A stretch of DNA of 64,000 bases, taken from positions 28,818-92,817 of the forward strand of contig NZ_NXIA01000015.1 in NCBI RefSeq assembly GCF_002412165.1, given 5' to 3'. The notes under the pieces were generated by a model, which worked only from the letters and a program-made list of their open reading frames with translations, made no database searches and was not told where the DNA came from. Below are positions 6,993 to 17,886 of the stretch, piece after piece. Both the position numbers and the translations under genes were made by a program. This stretch comes from Curtobacterium sp. 'Ferrero'. GTDB lineage: Bacteria > Actinomycetota > Actinomycetes > Actinomycetales > Microbacteriaceae. Each line of letters opens with the position of its first letter. Position 1 is the stretch's first letter.

Positions 6993-8840
6993 CTACTTCT
7001 TCTTCTCTTCCACGTCGCCGGAGAGTGCCGCGATGAAGGCCTCCTGCGGGACCTCGACCCGTCCGACCATCTTCATGCGCTTCTTGCCCTCCTTCTGCTT
7101 CTCGAGGAGCTTGCGCTTGCGGGTGATGTCACCGCCGTAGCACTTCGCGAGGACGTCCTTGCGCATCGCCCGGATGTTCTCGCGGGCGATGATGCGCGCG
7201 CCGATCGCGGCCTGGATCGGGACCTCGAACTGCTGGCGAGGGATGAGCTTGCGGAGCCGTTCGGCCATCATCGTGCCGTACGCGTACGCCTTGTCCCGGT
7301 GCACGATCGCGCTGAACGCGTCGACCTGGTCGCCCTGGAGCAGGATGTCGACCTTGACGAGGTCGGCCGCCTGGTCACCCGAGGGCTCGTAGTCGAGCGA
7401 GGCGTACCCCTGCGTCTTGCTCTTCAGCTGGTCGAAGAAGTCGAACACGATCTCGCCGAGCGGGATCTGGTACCGGAGCTCGACGCGGTCCTCGCCGAGG
7501 TACTCCATGCCGAGCAGCGAGCCGCGGCGCGACTGGCACAGCTCCATGATCGCGCCGACGTAGTCCTTCGGCGCGAGGATCGCGGCACGGACCATCGGCT
7601 CGCGGACCTCGACGATGCGGCCGGACGGGAACTCGGACGGGTTCGTGACCTCGACCGTGGCACCGTCCTCGGTCGTGACGTCGTAGATCACGCTCGGCGC
7701 GGTCGTGATGAGGTCGAGGCCGAACTCGCGCGAGAGCCGCTCGGTGATGATCTCGAGGTGCAGCAGACCGAGGAACCCGCAGCGGAAGCCGAAGCCGAGC
7801 GCCACGGAGGTCTCGGGCTCGTACACGAGGGCGGCGTCGGAGAGCTTGAGCTTGTCGAGCGCTTCGCGGAGGTCCGGGTAGTCGGAGCCGTCGATCGGGT
7901 ACAGACCCGAGAAGACCATCGGTTTCGGGTCGGTGTAGCCCGGCAGCGCGTCGGTCGCGGGCTTCTGCGCGTTCGTGACCGTGTCGCCCACCTTGGACTG
8001 GCGGACGTCCTTCACACCGGTGATCAGGTAGCCGACCTCGCCGACGCTGAGGCCCTTCGTCGGCTTCGGCTCCGGCGACGACACACCGATCTCGAGGATC
8101 TCGTGCGTCGTCTTCGTCGACATCATCTGGACCTTCTCGCGCGGCTTGATGGTGCCGTCCACCATCCGCACGTAGGTCACGACGCCGCGGTAGCTGTCGT
8201 ACACCGAGTCGAAGATCATCGCGCGGGGCTCGGCGTCCACGTTGCCGACCGGGGCCGGGACGGTGTTCACCACGCGGTCGAGGAGCTCCGGCACGCCGAC
8301 GCCCGTCTTGCCGGAGACGCGGAGGACGTCGTCCGGCGAGCCGCCGATGAGCTGCGCGAGCTCGGCCGCGTACTTCTCGGGCTCGGCCGCGGGCAGGTCG
8401 ATCTTGTTGAGGACCGGGATGATCTCGAGGTCGTTCTCGAGCGCCAGGTACAGGTTCGCGAGCGTCTGGGCCTCGATCCCCTGCGCGGCGTCGACGAGGA
8501 GGATCGCGCCCTCGCACGCGGCGAGCGACCGGGAGACCTCGTACGAGAAGTCGACGTGCCCCGGCGTGTCGATCATGTTGAGCGCGAACGTCCTGCCGTC
8601 GAGCTCCCACGGCATGCGGACGGCCTGCGACTTGATCGTGATGCCGCGCTCGCGCTCGATGTCCATGCGGTCGAGGTACTGCGCGCGCATCGCCCGCTCC
8701 TCGACGATGCCGGTGATCTGCAGCATGCGGTCGGCCAGCGTGGACTTGCCGTGGTCGATGTGCGCGATGATGCAGAAGTTGCGGATCGCCTCGGCCGGGG
8801 TCGCGGCGGGCTCGAGCGGCGCGGATGCTTGTGGGCTCAC
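6993..8840 (-). CDS. lepA: Elongation factor 4 (LepA), ribosome back-translocation GTPase
   Basis: A 615-residue translational GTPase. The P-loop is [10 protein letters not shown] (27-36), G3 is DTPGHVDF and G4 is NKIDLP, followed by EF-G-like domains. The LepA-specific C-terminal domain is recognisable by [18 protein letters not shown], close to the C-terminus. EF4 acts on stalled or mis-translocated ribosomes and associates with the membrane under stress. Start is GTG at 8840 with GAGGAA just upstream. The last residues are charged (EEKKK), longer than in E. coli, which accounts for the slightly greater length. In many actinobacteria it lies beside rpsT and hemW; here an aminotransferase gene intervenes on the rpsT side and DUF1990 plus the dicarboxylate region on the hemW side. 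Confidence 0.97.
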   Translation of the reverse strand: MSPQASAPLEPAATPAEAIRNFCIIAHIDHGKSTLADRMLQITGIVEERAMRAQYLDRMDIERERGITIKSQAVRMPWELDGRTFALNMIDTPGHVDFSYEVSRSLAACEGAILLVDAAQGIEAQTLANLYLALENDLEIIPVLNKIDLPAAEPEKYAAELAQLIGGSPDDVLRVSGKTGVGVPELLDRVVNTVPAPVGNVDAEPRAMIFDSVYDSYRGVVTYVRMVDGTIKPREKVQMMSTKTTHEILEIGVSSPEPKPTKGLSVGEVGYLITGVKDVRQSKVGDTVTNAQKPATDALPGYTDPKPMVFSGLYPIDGSDYPDLREALDKLKLSDAALVYEPETSVALGFGFRCGFLGLLHLEIITERLSREFGLDLITTAPSVIYDVTTEDGATVEVTNPSEFPSGRIVEVREPMVRAAILAPKDYVGAIMELCQSRRGSLLGMEYLGEDRVELRYQIPLGEIVFDFFDQLKSKTQGYASLDYEPSGDQAADLVKVDILLQGDQVDAFSAIVHRDKAYAYGTMMAERLRKLIPRQQFEVPIQAAIGARIIARENIRAMRKDVLAKCYGGDITRKRKLLEKQKEGKKRMKMVGRVEVPQEAFIAALSGDVEEKKK

Positions 8841-9055
8841 GGTTCCTCAGGGGTCGGGACGGTCGAACGATTGTCCCACGTCCTCGTCCGGGCAGCGCGC
8901 ATCCGCGAGCCGACCTGTGGAGGACCGCGGCGCCCTGGCCGCTGTGCAGGACGGACAGGAGGCACGGGGCGGGCCCGCACCGCGCCTCGCCCCACCGGCA
9001 CGGCCGACCCGCCGCTGGCGCGTCGGGTCGGAACCGGCGGCGTGGGCCCTGTCCG
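8841..9055. other. Gap upstream of lepA without recognisable gene
   Basis: A 215-bp stretch between the aminotransferase stop and the lepA start, both on the minus strand. It should contain the lepA promoter. I see no convincing -35/-10 pair, hairpin, RNA gene or conserved reading frame in it. Confidence 0.6.
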
Positions 9056-10222
9056 TCAGACGGTCGCCCTGACGGGCGCGGGCAGCGCGCCCAGGCCGCG
9101 CCGCAGGTCGTCCGCCGTCGCCGCCAGACAGACGCGGATCCAGCCCTCGCCCGTGCGGCCGAAGGCGCTGCCGGGGGCGACCGCCACGTGCTCGCGCTGC
9201 AGCAGCGCGAGCGCCCACTCGGCGACGTCCCCGTCGGTGGCGTGCGACACGTCGACCCAGAGGTAGAACGCGCCGCGCGGGTCGAGGTAGCGGATCCCCG
9301 AGGCGTCGAGCACCTCCTTCGCGACCTCGAGGTTGGTGCGGTAGTGCTCCCGGGCGTCCCGCACGGCCGAGTGGTCCCCCACGATCGCCGCGAGCGCCGC
9401 GTACTGGTCGGGCTCGGCCACGCAGCTGATCATCGCCTCCTGCGTGGTCCGCATCGTCGCGCCGAGGCCCCTCGGCGTCACGAGGTAGCCGACGCGGACG
9501 CCGGTCATGGCGTACGTCTTGCTCAACGAGAAGACCGAGAACACGCGGTCGTCGTCGTCGAGCGCGGCCATGCTCACGTGCCGGGTGCCGTAGGTGAAGT
9601 ACTCGTAGACCTCGTCGCTGATCACCCAGAGGTCGTGCCGCTGCGCCATCGCCAGGAGGTCACGGAGGGTCTCCTCGCCGAACACCGAGCCGAGCGGGTT
9701 CGACGGCGAGTTCACGATGATCGCCCGGGTGCGGTCGGTGATGCTCGCCTCGAGCGCGGCGAGGTCCGGCTCGAAGCCGTGCTGCGGGCTGAGCTGGTAC
9801 GGCACCGGGACCGCGCCGAGGATGTGGGCGTTCATCGTGAACGTCGTGTAGCCCGGGTCGGGCACGAGGACCTCGTCCCCCGGGCTGAGCACGAGCGTCA
9901 TCGCCTGGAAGAGCGCCTGGGTCGCGCCGATCGTCATCCACACCTGCTCGAGGTCGACCTCGATGCGGTTCTCCCGCAGGAGCTTGTCGCGGATCGCCTG
10001 CCGGAGCGGCGCGATGCCGCCGTTCGGCGTGTAGTCGGTGCGGTCCTCGGTCCAGGCGCGACGGGCGGCCTCGCCGATGTGCGGCGCGACCGGGACGTCC
10101 GGTTCGCCGACGACGAGCATGGTGACGTCGGTGCCGTCCTCGCGGAGGAGGGCGGCCTGCTCGAAGACCCTGCGGATGCCGGAGGCGGGGACGGTCTCGA
10201 TTCGGGGCGCGAGCGATGGCAT
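9056..10222 (-). CDS. Class I/II pyridoxal-phosphate aminotransferase
   Basis: A 388-residue fold-type I PLP aminotransferase, group I-gamma by look. The PLP Schiff-base lysine is Lys235 in SLSKTYAMTG. Other hallmarks are NSPSNPLGSVF (cofactor and substrate Asn), ISDEVYEYFTYG (Asp binding the PLP pyridine nitrogen and the Tyr), and a C-terminal RVCLA with the carboxylate-binding Arg. The nearest well-known relatives are aspartate/aromatic aminotransferases and the AspC/PatA-like group, so the substrate is uncertain. The start at 10222 (MPSLAPRIE) fits the family N-terminus; the frame stays open to 10732 through a repeat array and the rpsT antisense, which is not credible coding. Upstream lies a 34-bp triple repeat that would fall in its promoter or leader. 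Confidence 0.9.
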   Translation of the reverse strand: MPSLAPRIETVPASGIRRVFEQAALLREDGTDVTMLVVGEPDVPVAPHIGEAARRAWTEDRTDYTPNGGIAPLRQAIRDKLLRENRIEVDLEQVWMTIGATQALFQAMTLVLSPGDEVLVPDPGYTTFTMNAHILGAVPVPYQLSPQHGFEPDLAALEASITDRTRAIIVNSPSNPLGSVFGEETLRDLLAMAQRHDLWVISDEVYEYFTYGTRHVSMAALDDDDRVFSVFSLSKTYAMTGVRVGYLVTPRGLGATMRTTQEAMISCVAEPDQYAALAAIVGDHSAVRDAREHYRTNLEVAKEVLDASGIRYLDPRGAFYLWVDVSHATDGDVAEWALALLQREHVAVAPGSAFGRTGEGWIRVCLAATADDLRRGLGALPAPVRATV

Positions 10223-10240
10223 GGTCGTCACCGTAGCGAT

Positions 10241-10342
10241 GCCGTGTTGCGGTGCGGTTTCGGCCGGTTCCCAGGCCGTGTTGCGGTGCGGTCCCGGCCG
10301 GTTCCCAGGCCGTGTTGCGGTGCGGTCCCGGCCGGTTCCCAG
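10241..10342. repeat. 34-bp tandem repeat, three units plus a fragment
   Basis: Three units of 34 bp start at 10241, 10275 and 10309, each opening GCCGTGTTGCGGTGCGGT and ending GGCCGGTTCCCAG. Units 2 and 3 are identical over their full length; unit 1 differs at two positions. A further partial copy (GCCGTGTTGC) follows at 10343. The array occupies much of the 268-bp gap between the divergent aminotransferase and rpsT genes, only 18 bp from the aminotransferase start. Confidence 0.93.
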
Positions 10343-10490
10343 GCCGTGTTGCTTTGGCCGCTGGCCCGGCTCCTGGTAGTGTTGGTGGCTGGCTTCCGCG
10401 TTCCCCGCCCACGGGTGGAACGCGATGCGACCAAGGGCCCCTCTACCCAGCGGTCGCGACCACCCGTAGAGACGAACAGGAGCACCACGC

Positions 10491-10751
10491 ATGGCGAACA
10501 TCAAGTCGCAGATCAAGCGCATCAAGACCAACCTCAAGGCCACTGAGCGGAACAAGGCGTACCGCTCGGAGCTCAAGACGTACATCCGCCACACCAACGA
10601 GGCGATCGCCTCGGGCGACAAGGACAAGGCCGTCGCGGCCCTGGCCCTCGCGTCGAAGAAGCTCGACAAGGCCGTGAGCAAGGGCGTCATCCACAAGAAC
10701 CAGGCGGCGAACCGCAAGTCGGCGATCGCCAAGAAGGTCTCGGCTCTCTGA
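10491..10751 (+). CDS. rpsT: 30S ribosomal protein S20
   Basis: An 86-residue, Lys/Arg-rich protein that binds 16S rRNA early in 30S assembly. The start [14 protein letters not shown] and the ending [21 protein letters not shown] are diagnostic of bacterial S20, and the length is standard. AGGAG lies eight bases before the ATG. The 5' region from about 10375 is not repeated and probably contains its promoter. It is followed 14 bases later by a strong intrinsic terminator, so it is a single-gene transcript. It converges on holA, its usual neighbour in actinobacteria. Confidence 0.98.
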   Translation: MANIKSQIKRIKTNLKATERNKAYRSELKTYIRHTNEAIASGDKDKAVAALALASKKLDKAVSKGVIHKNQAANRKSAIAKKVSAL

Positions 10752-10765
10752 GTCGGACGCTTGCT

Positions 10766-10799
10766 CGAAGGCCCCGCACCGTCCGGTGCGGGGCCTTCG
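10766..10799 (+). terminator. Intrinsic terminator of rpsT
   Basis: A perfect 15-bp stem, CGAAGGCCCCGCACC (10766-10780) pairing with GGTGCGGGGCCTTCG (10785-10799), around a GTCC loop, 14 bp after the rpsT stop. It lacks a long T-run, as is common in high-GC actinobacteria. Confidence 0.85.
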
Positions 10800-10810
10800 T
10801 CGTTCGTGCG

Positions 10811-10850
10811 GACCCGGCCCGGGCCCGGGCCCCGGCCCGGGCCCGGGGCG
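10811..10850. other. G/C-only alternating tract
   Basis: About 37 bases (from 10813) consisting almost only of G and C, built of GGCCC/GGGCCC blocks that are self-complementary in many registers. It sits between the rpsT terminator and the holA stop. It may add termination capacity between the convergent genes; no gene is seen. Confidence 0.6.
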
Positions 10851-10924
10851 TCGAAACGCCCACGGTTCGACGACGCACCGGTCGATCGACGCGTGCTTCG
10901 TCGTCCGAGACGTGCGACAGCGGG

Positions 10925-11944
10925 TCAGCGCTCCTCGCCCCGCCGCGCGATCGTCCGGACCATCACCTCGAGCGCGTAGTGCGCGTCACGAGAACCGCCC
11001 TTCACCGCGGTGTCGGCCGCGGCGATGCTGAGGATCGCGTTCGCGAGCCCGGCTTCGCTCCATCCGGCGACGTCCCGCTGTGCACGCTGGACCTGCCACG
11101 GCGCCATGCCGAGGGCGGAGGCGGCCTGACCGCTGGGTCCGCGGAACGCGCTGACCTTCGCCATCGTCCGGATCTTGCTCGCGAACGCGGCGACGATCGG
11201 CACGGGTGCCTCGCCGGTCGCCAGGGCGTGGCGCAGCTCGACGATCGCCGGAGCGGACCGTCCGGCCAGGGCGATGTCGGCCACCTTGAAGGCGTTGGTC
11301 TCGACGCGGCCGCCGTAGTACTTGTCGACCACCTTGTCGGTGATCTCGTCCGCCGAGTCGGCGAGGAGCTGTCGGCAGGCTGCGGCCAGCTCGGCGAGGT
11401 CGTCGGCGAACGCAGCCACCAGGGTGCGGACCGCCGAGGGAGCGATCCTGCGGCGTGCGGCGCGGAACTCGGCGTTCACGAAGTCGACGCGGTCGGTGTC
11501 CCGCTTCAGTTCGTCGCACTGCACCTCGACGCCGCCGCCGACCCCGCTGCGGATGGTGTCGAGCAGCTTCTTCCCGCGCATGCCGCCCCCGTGGCGGAGC
11601 ACGAGGGTGACGTCGTCCGCCGGAGCCTGGAGGTAGGCGATCGTCTCGGCGATGAACGCGTCCGTGCACTTCTCGACGTTCGTCACCCGCACGAGTCGCG
11701 GTTCACCGAACAATGACGGACTCGCCAGGGTCGCGAGCAGGCCCGGTGCGTACTGGTCGGCCTCGAGGTCGTGCACCTCGAGCGCCGGGTCCTCGCCGAC
11801 GAGCAGGTCACGGAGGGCGCCGACTGCGCGCTCGGCCAGGAACTGCTCCGGGCCGGTGACGAGCACGACCGGTGCGGGCCGGATCCCCGACCACGGGACC
11901 TGGTCGATCTTCGCGGTGGCGCGCGCGGGCTTCTTGGCGGGCAT
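10925..11944 (-). CDS. holA: DNA polymerase III subunit delta
   Basis: A 339-residue clamp-loader subunit delta. It opens the beta clamp and loads it at primer-template junctions. Visible features are the N-terminal VVLVTGPEQFLAERAV segment, HGGGMRGKKLLDTI in the middle, and the C-terminal AFRGPSGQAASALGMAPWQVQRAQ region characteristic of actinobacterial HolA. The start at 11944 (MPAKKPARATAK) has GGAAGGA at good distance. The 5' end is overlapped for 137 bp by the out-of-frame tail of comEC on the same strand, an unusually long overlap; the holA reading frame is the conserved one there. Order comEA-comEC-holA, facing rpsT, is standard. Confidence 0.93.
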   Translation of the reverse strand: MPAKKPARATAKIDQVPWSGIRPAPVVLVTGPEQFLAERAVGALRDLLVGEDPALEVHDLEADQYAPGLLATLASPSLFGEPRLVRVTNVEKCTDAFIAETIAYLQAPADDVTLVLRHGGGMRGKKLLDTIRSGVGGGVEVQCDELKRDTDRVDFVNAEFRAARRRIAPSAVRTLVAAFADDLAELAAACRQLLADSADEITDKVVDKYYGGRVETNAFKVADIALAGRSAPAIVELRHALATGEAPVPIVAAFASKIRTMAKVSAFRGPSGQAASALGMAPWQVQRAQRDVAGWSEAGLANAILSIAAADTAVKGGSRDAHYALEVMVRTIARRGEER

Positions 11945-14456
11945 GCGGTCCTTCCGGTGCTGCGACCGGCGGTGACGTGGTCGCGCTGTCGATCCTACGG
12001 CCGCCCACCGACGCGGCCGACGCGGCTGGTGGTCCCGTCGTCCGCGGCGCCTCGCGCGCCGCCTCGGGTGTCGCCGCACGCGCCGCCGACTCCGAGCGCT
12101 CGGTCCACACCCGTGGGCCGGCCGCTGTGCCCGTGACGACGATCGTGCCGTCGAGGTCGGTCCGGAACGCCGTGGTTCCGACGGCGCGGAGCGTGTCGAG
12201 CAGCGCCCGGGTCGGGTGGCCGTAGGAGTTGTCCGCTCCGACCCCGATCAGTCCGACACGAGCGCCGAGCGCACGGTAGAGGGCCGGGTCCTGGTCGGCC
12301 GACCCGTGGTGCGACACCTTGACCACGTCGACACGCTCGTCGGCACCGCCGTGCGTCCGCAGTCGTCGTTGCGCCGCCTCCCCGAGGTCGCCGAGCAGCA
12401 CCGCGGAGACGCACCCCGTGCACCCGGGACCGGGCGTGGTGCGGAGCACGATGCTCGCGGCGTTGCCCGGCACCGCTCCCGGCCCCGGCCAGAGCACCTC
12501 GAAGCCCAGGTCGCCGATGCGGCCGCCCGCGCCGGCCGTGGGTGTCCGCACGTCGACGCCCGCGTCCCGCAGCGTCCGCACGGTGCGCTCGTCCGCTGGC
12601 CGCCCGGTCGGGCCGACCATCGCCTGCACGACGTCCTGGACGACCTCGCCGACGGCGCCGACGTGGTCACGGTCGAAGTGGGTGAGCACGAGGAGGTCGA
12701 TCTGCCGCACCTCGAGCAGGACCAGGCAGGCCCGCAGCAGCACCGGGTCGTCGCCGGTGTCGACGAGGGCGGTCGCCCCCGCCGAGCGCAGCAGGACGGC
12801 GTCACCCTGGCCGACGTCGCACGCCGCCATCGTCCAGTCGTCGGGGACGCTCCCCCGCACGACGAGCTCCGGGACCGCCACGAGCCCGATGCCGACGACG
12901 AGGACCACCGCCGCGGCGAGCAGGGAGCAGAGTCGCAGGAGCCCGCGGACGAACACCGCGACGACCACCCCCGCGCACACCGTCGCCGCGAGGACCACAC
13001 CGACGACTCCGGCGGGCCAGGGTGCGGACGCCGCCGGGAGCGCATCGACACCGTGCGCGACGCCGCCGATCGCGGTCGCCGGCACCCACGCCACCGCGGC
13101 GAGCACCGACGCCCCGTCCGGCCACACCGGCGCGAGCAGGCACGAGCCGAGCCCGACCACGGTGACGACCGGGGCGAGCGGCTCGGTGACGAGGTTCGCC
13201 GGCACCGCGTACGTCGGCACCGTCGGTGCCAACGGGATCGTCACGGGCCAGCACGCGAGCTGAGCAGCGACCGGGACGGCGACCGCTGCCGCGACCGGTG
13301 TCCAGAGGCGACGCGCCAGGAGGTCGACGAGCGGCGGGGCGACGACCACGATGCCGGTGGTCGCGAGGACGGACAGCGCGAACGCGAACGAGCGGGCGTA
13401 CCAGGGGTCGGCGACGAGCATCCCGATGACCGCGAGGGCGATGAGCGGCACACCGCGCGCGGGGCGTCCCGCGAGGTGCACGACGAGCACGACGACTGCC
13501 ATCACCGAGGCGCGGACGATCGACGGGTCCGGCCGGACCAACGCCACGAACGCGAGCAGCAGCGGCACCGCGACGACCACCCGGGCCACCCGCGGCAGCC
13601 CGCACGCGCGGCCGAGCAGGACCACCAGACCGATGACGACGGCGCAGTTCGCTCCGGACACCGCGGTCAGGTGGGTCAGCGCAGCCCGCTCCATCGCCGC
13701 TTCGGTGTCCGGGTCCAGGCCGTTGCGGTCACCGATCGCCAGTCCGCGGAGCAGGGTTCCGCCCGGCTCCGGCAGTCGGGACGTCACGGCTGCGAACGCC
13801 CGACGAGCGTGGTCGGTCACCGCTGCGAAGCCGGCGGGCGGCTCGACCGCCAACGGCCCGCGGACGAACAGCACCGCAGCGGACGGCGACCCGGCCGCGT
13901 CCGGTTCGAGCACCGCGCTCGCGCGCACGACCGCCCCGGCGGCGATCCGTCCGGGCACGGCACCGGCGTCCGGCACCAGGCGGACGGGAACGCGCAGGTC
14001 CCGGTCGGCACGGATCTCGGTCAGCCGACCCGTGACGCTCCGGTCACCCGGTCCGAGGTCGCGGTCGAGCGTCACGACGACGGACGCCGTCCGCCCGGCC
14101 GCCTCGACGACCGCCCCTGGCTGCCGGCGCTCCTGTCCGACGACCACCGCGACCCCGAGGAGCGCCACCAGCAACGACGCGATGACACAGACCGATGCGA
14201 TCGCCGCCACCACTCCCGCGCGCGACGACCCCCACCGGAGCGTTCCCGCGTCGGACCGTGACCGGGTGAGCAGCAGCACACCGAGACCGGCGACGACGAC
14301 AGCGGCAACGGTGACGGCGACCGCCGCCTCCGGTACGCCGACGAGCACCGCGACGACGACCCAGCCGATCGCGGCCGGCCCGGCGGTGCGCAGGTCGGCG
14401 AGCCGTGCCCCGAGGGTCGCCCGGGCCGCTCCGCCCGCTCCGTCAGACGCGGACAC
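11808..14456 (-). CDS. comEC: ComEC/Rec2 family DNA-uptake channel protein
   Basis: An integral membrane protein of about 882 residues, predicted to form the channel that transports single-stranded DNA into the cytoplasm during natural transformation. It has an N-terminal membrane/OB-like region, a Competence domain with many hydrophobic segments, and a C-terminal metallo-beta-lactamase-like domain with DVGQGDAVLLRSAG, LVDTGD, LTHFDRDHVG and SHHGSADQDP, the expected metal ligands. Start is taken as GTG at 14456, overlapping the comEA stop by 14 bases; a GTG at 14486 is an alternative. The protein does not stop after the usual final strand (DGTIVVTGTAAGP) but runs on about 105 Ala/Arg/Pro-rich residues and ends inside holA, suggesting a lost stop or a frameshift near 12100. 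Whether the strain is transformable is unknown. Confidence 0.9.
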   Translation of the reverse strand: MSASDGAGGAARATLGARLADLRTAGPAAIGWVVVAVLVGVPEAAVAVTVAAVVVAGLGVLLLTRSRSDAGTLRWGSSRAGVVAAIASVCVIASLLVALLGVAVVVGQERRQPGAVVEAAGRTASVVVTLDRDLGPGDRSVTGRLTEIRADRDLRVPVRLVPDAGAVPGRIAAGAVVRASAVLEPDAAGSPSAAVLFVRGPLAVEPPAGFAAVTDHARRAFAAVTSRLPEPGGTLLRGLAIGDRNGLDPDTEAAMERAALTHLTAVSGANCAVVIGLVVLLGRACGLPRVARVVVAVPLLLAFVALVRPDPSIVRASVMAVVVLVVHLAGRPARGVPLIALAVIGMLVADPWYARSFAFALSVLATTGIVVVAPPLVDLLARRLWTPVAAAVAVPVAAQLACWPVTIPLAPTVPTYAVPANLVTEPLAPVVTVVGLGSCLLAPVWPDGASVLAAVAWVPATAIGGVAHGVDALPAASAPWPAGVVGVVLAATVCAGVVVAVFVRGLLRLCSLLAAAVVLVVGIGLVAVPELVVRGSVPDDWTMAACDVGQGDAVLLRSAGATALVDTGDDPVLLRACLVLLEVRQIDLLVLTHFDRDHVGAVGEVVQDVVQAMVGPTGRPADERTVRTLRDAGVDVRTPTAGAGGRIGDLGFEVLWPGPGAVPGNAASIVLRTTPGPGCTGCVSAVLLGDLGEAAQRRLRTHGGADERVDVVKVSHHGSADQDPALYRALGARVGLIGVGADNSYGHPTRALLDTLRAVGTTAFRTDLDGTIVVTGTAAGPRVWTERSESAARAATPEAAREAPRTTGPPAASAASVGGRRIDSATTSPPVAAPEGPHARQEARARHREDRPGPVVGDPARTGRARHRPGAVPGRARSRRPP

Positions 14457-15162
14457 GGTCCCGGAGCTCCGCGAACTTCGCGTCACCGATGCCGCTGACC
14501 TCGAGCAGGTCCTCCACCGCGCGGAACGGCCCGTGCTCGTCCCGCCACGCGACGATCCGCTCCGCGAGCGCCGGTCCGATCCCGGGCAGGCTGTCGAGCG
14601 CGGTGGCGTCGGCGCTGTTGAGGTCGATCACGGCCGCCGACGCACCGGGGTCTCCCCCGGTCCCCGACGCCCCGCCCCCGGACGACCCCGTGCCGGACGC
14701 GCCGGCGGACGTCCCGGTGTCCGGACCGAGCACGGAGGGCGGCGCGGTCTCGCCGACACGGGGCACCCACACCCGCTCACCGTCGACGAGCACCCTCGCG
14801 AGGTTCAACCGACCCAGGTCGGCGTCGCGATCCGCTCCCCCGGCCCGCTCGATCGCCGCGTCGACCCGGCTGCCGACCGGCAACGACAGCACACCCGCGC
14901 GCCGGACCGCCCCGGTCACGTACACCACCACGGCCGCGGGACCCGAGGGCGTGGCGGACGTCGCAGCCGGCACCGACGCCGCCGCGCGGGACGGGCCACC
15001 GGAGGGGGCGTCCGCGGTCGGCGCTCCGGTGACGACCACCGTGCCCGGCCCGTCGGGCACGCCGGACCGGGCACCGAGGAGCACCACCACCAACGCCACG
15101 ACCACGACGGCGGCCGCGATGACGACCGCCGTCCGTGGGGAGATGCTGAAGCGTGTCGACAT
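14443..15162 (-). CDS. comEA: ComEA family DNA receptor (SLBB and helix-hairpin-helix)
   Basis: A 239-residue competence protein predicted to bind incoming double-stranded DNA outside the membrane and hand it to ComEC. It has a single N-terminal transmembrane helix (about 10-32), a SLBB domain (VVYVTGAVRRAGV, near 80-140), a Gly/Ala/Ser-rich linker, and two C-terminal helix-hairpin-helix motifs (SLPGIGPALAERIV and VSGIGDAKFAEL). The architecture is typical of Gram-positive ComEA. It is followed directly by comEC with a short overlap, so both are expressed together. The 108-bp upstream gap to leuS shows no clear terminator. Confidence 0.93.
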   Translation of the reverse strand: MSTRFSISPRTAVVIAAAVVVVALVVVLLGARSGVPDGPGTVVVTGAPTADAPSGGPSRAAASVPAATSATPSGPAAVVVYVTGAVRRAGVLSLPVGSRVDAAIERAGGADRDADLGRLNLARVLVDGERVWVPRVGETAPPSVLGPDTGTSAGASGTGSSGGGASGTGGDPGASAAVIDLNSADATALDSLPGIGPALAERIVAWRDEHGPFRAVEDLLEVSGIGDAKFAELRDRVRV

Positions 15163-15270
15163 GCCGGGAACCGTACGGAACCCGGCAGTCGAGCCGGGCC
15201 CGCCGACGACGATCCGTGGACAGACCCAGCACGACCGGCCCTGTGCAGGAACGGCCGCGGCGGCTCGGGA

Positions 15271-17826
<2,556 letters not shown>

Positions 17827-17886
17827 GATCCCCAAGGGTACAAGGCCTGGAGGCCCGGTCCGGCGCGCCCGTGCGGCCCGCGTCCG

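Noticed and set aside
5907..9266. Long plus-strand frame over the DUF1990 and lepA genes
   Set aside because: It is antisense to strongly conserved LepA and has no recognisable domain.
10811..10850. Transcription terminator or Z-DNA element in the G/C-only tract
   Set aside because: Self-complementarity is high but not organised as one stem. The clear rpsT terminator lies just before it, so no separate function is claimed.
14443..15162. Competence genes as evidence of an active DNA-uptake system
   Set aside because: comEA and comEC are present, but pilus and ComFA/DprA genes are not in this window, so transformability cannot be claimed.
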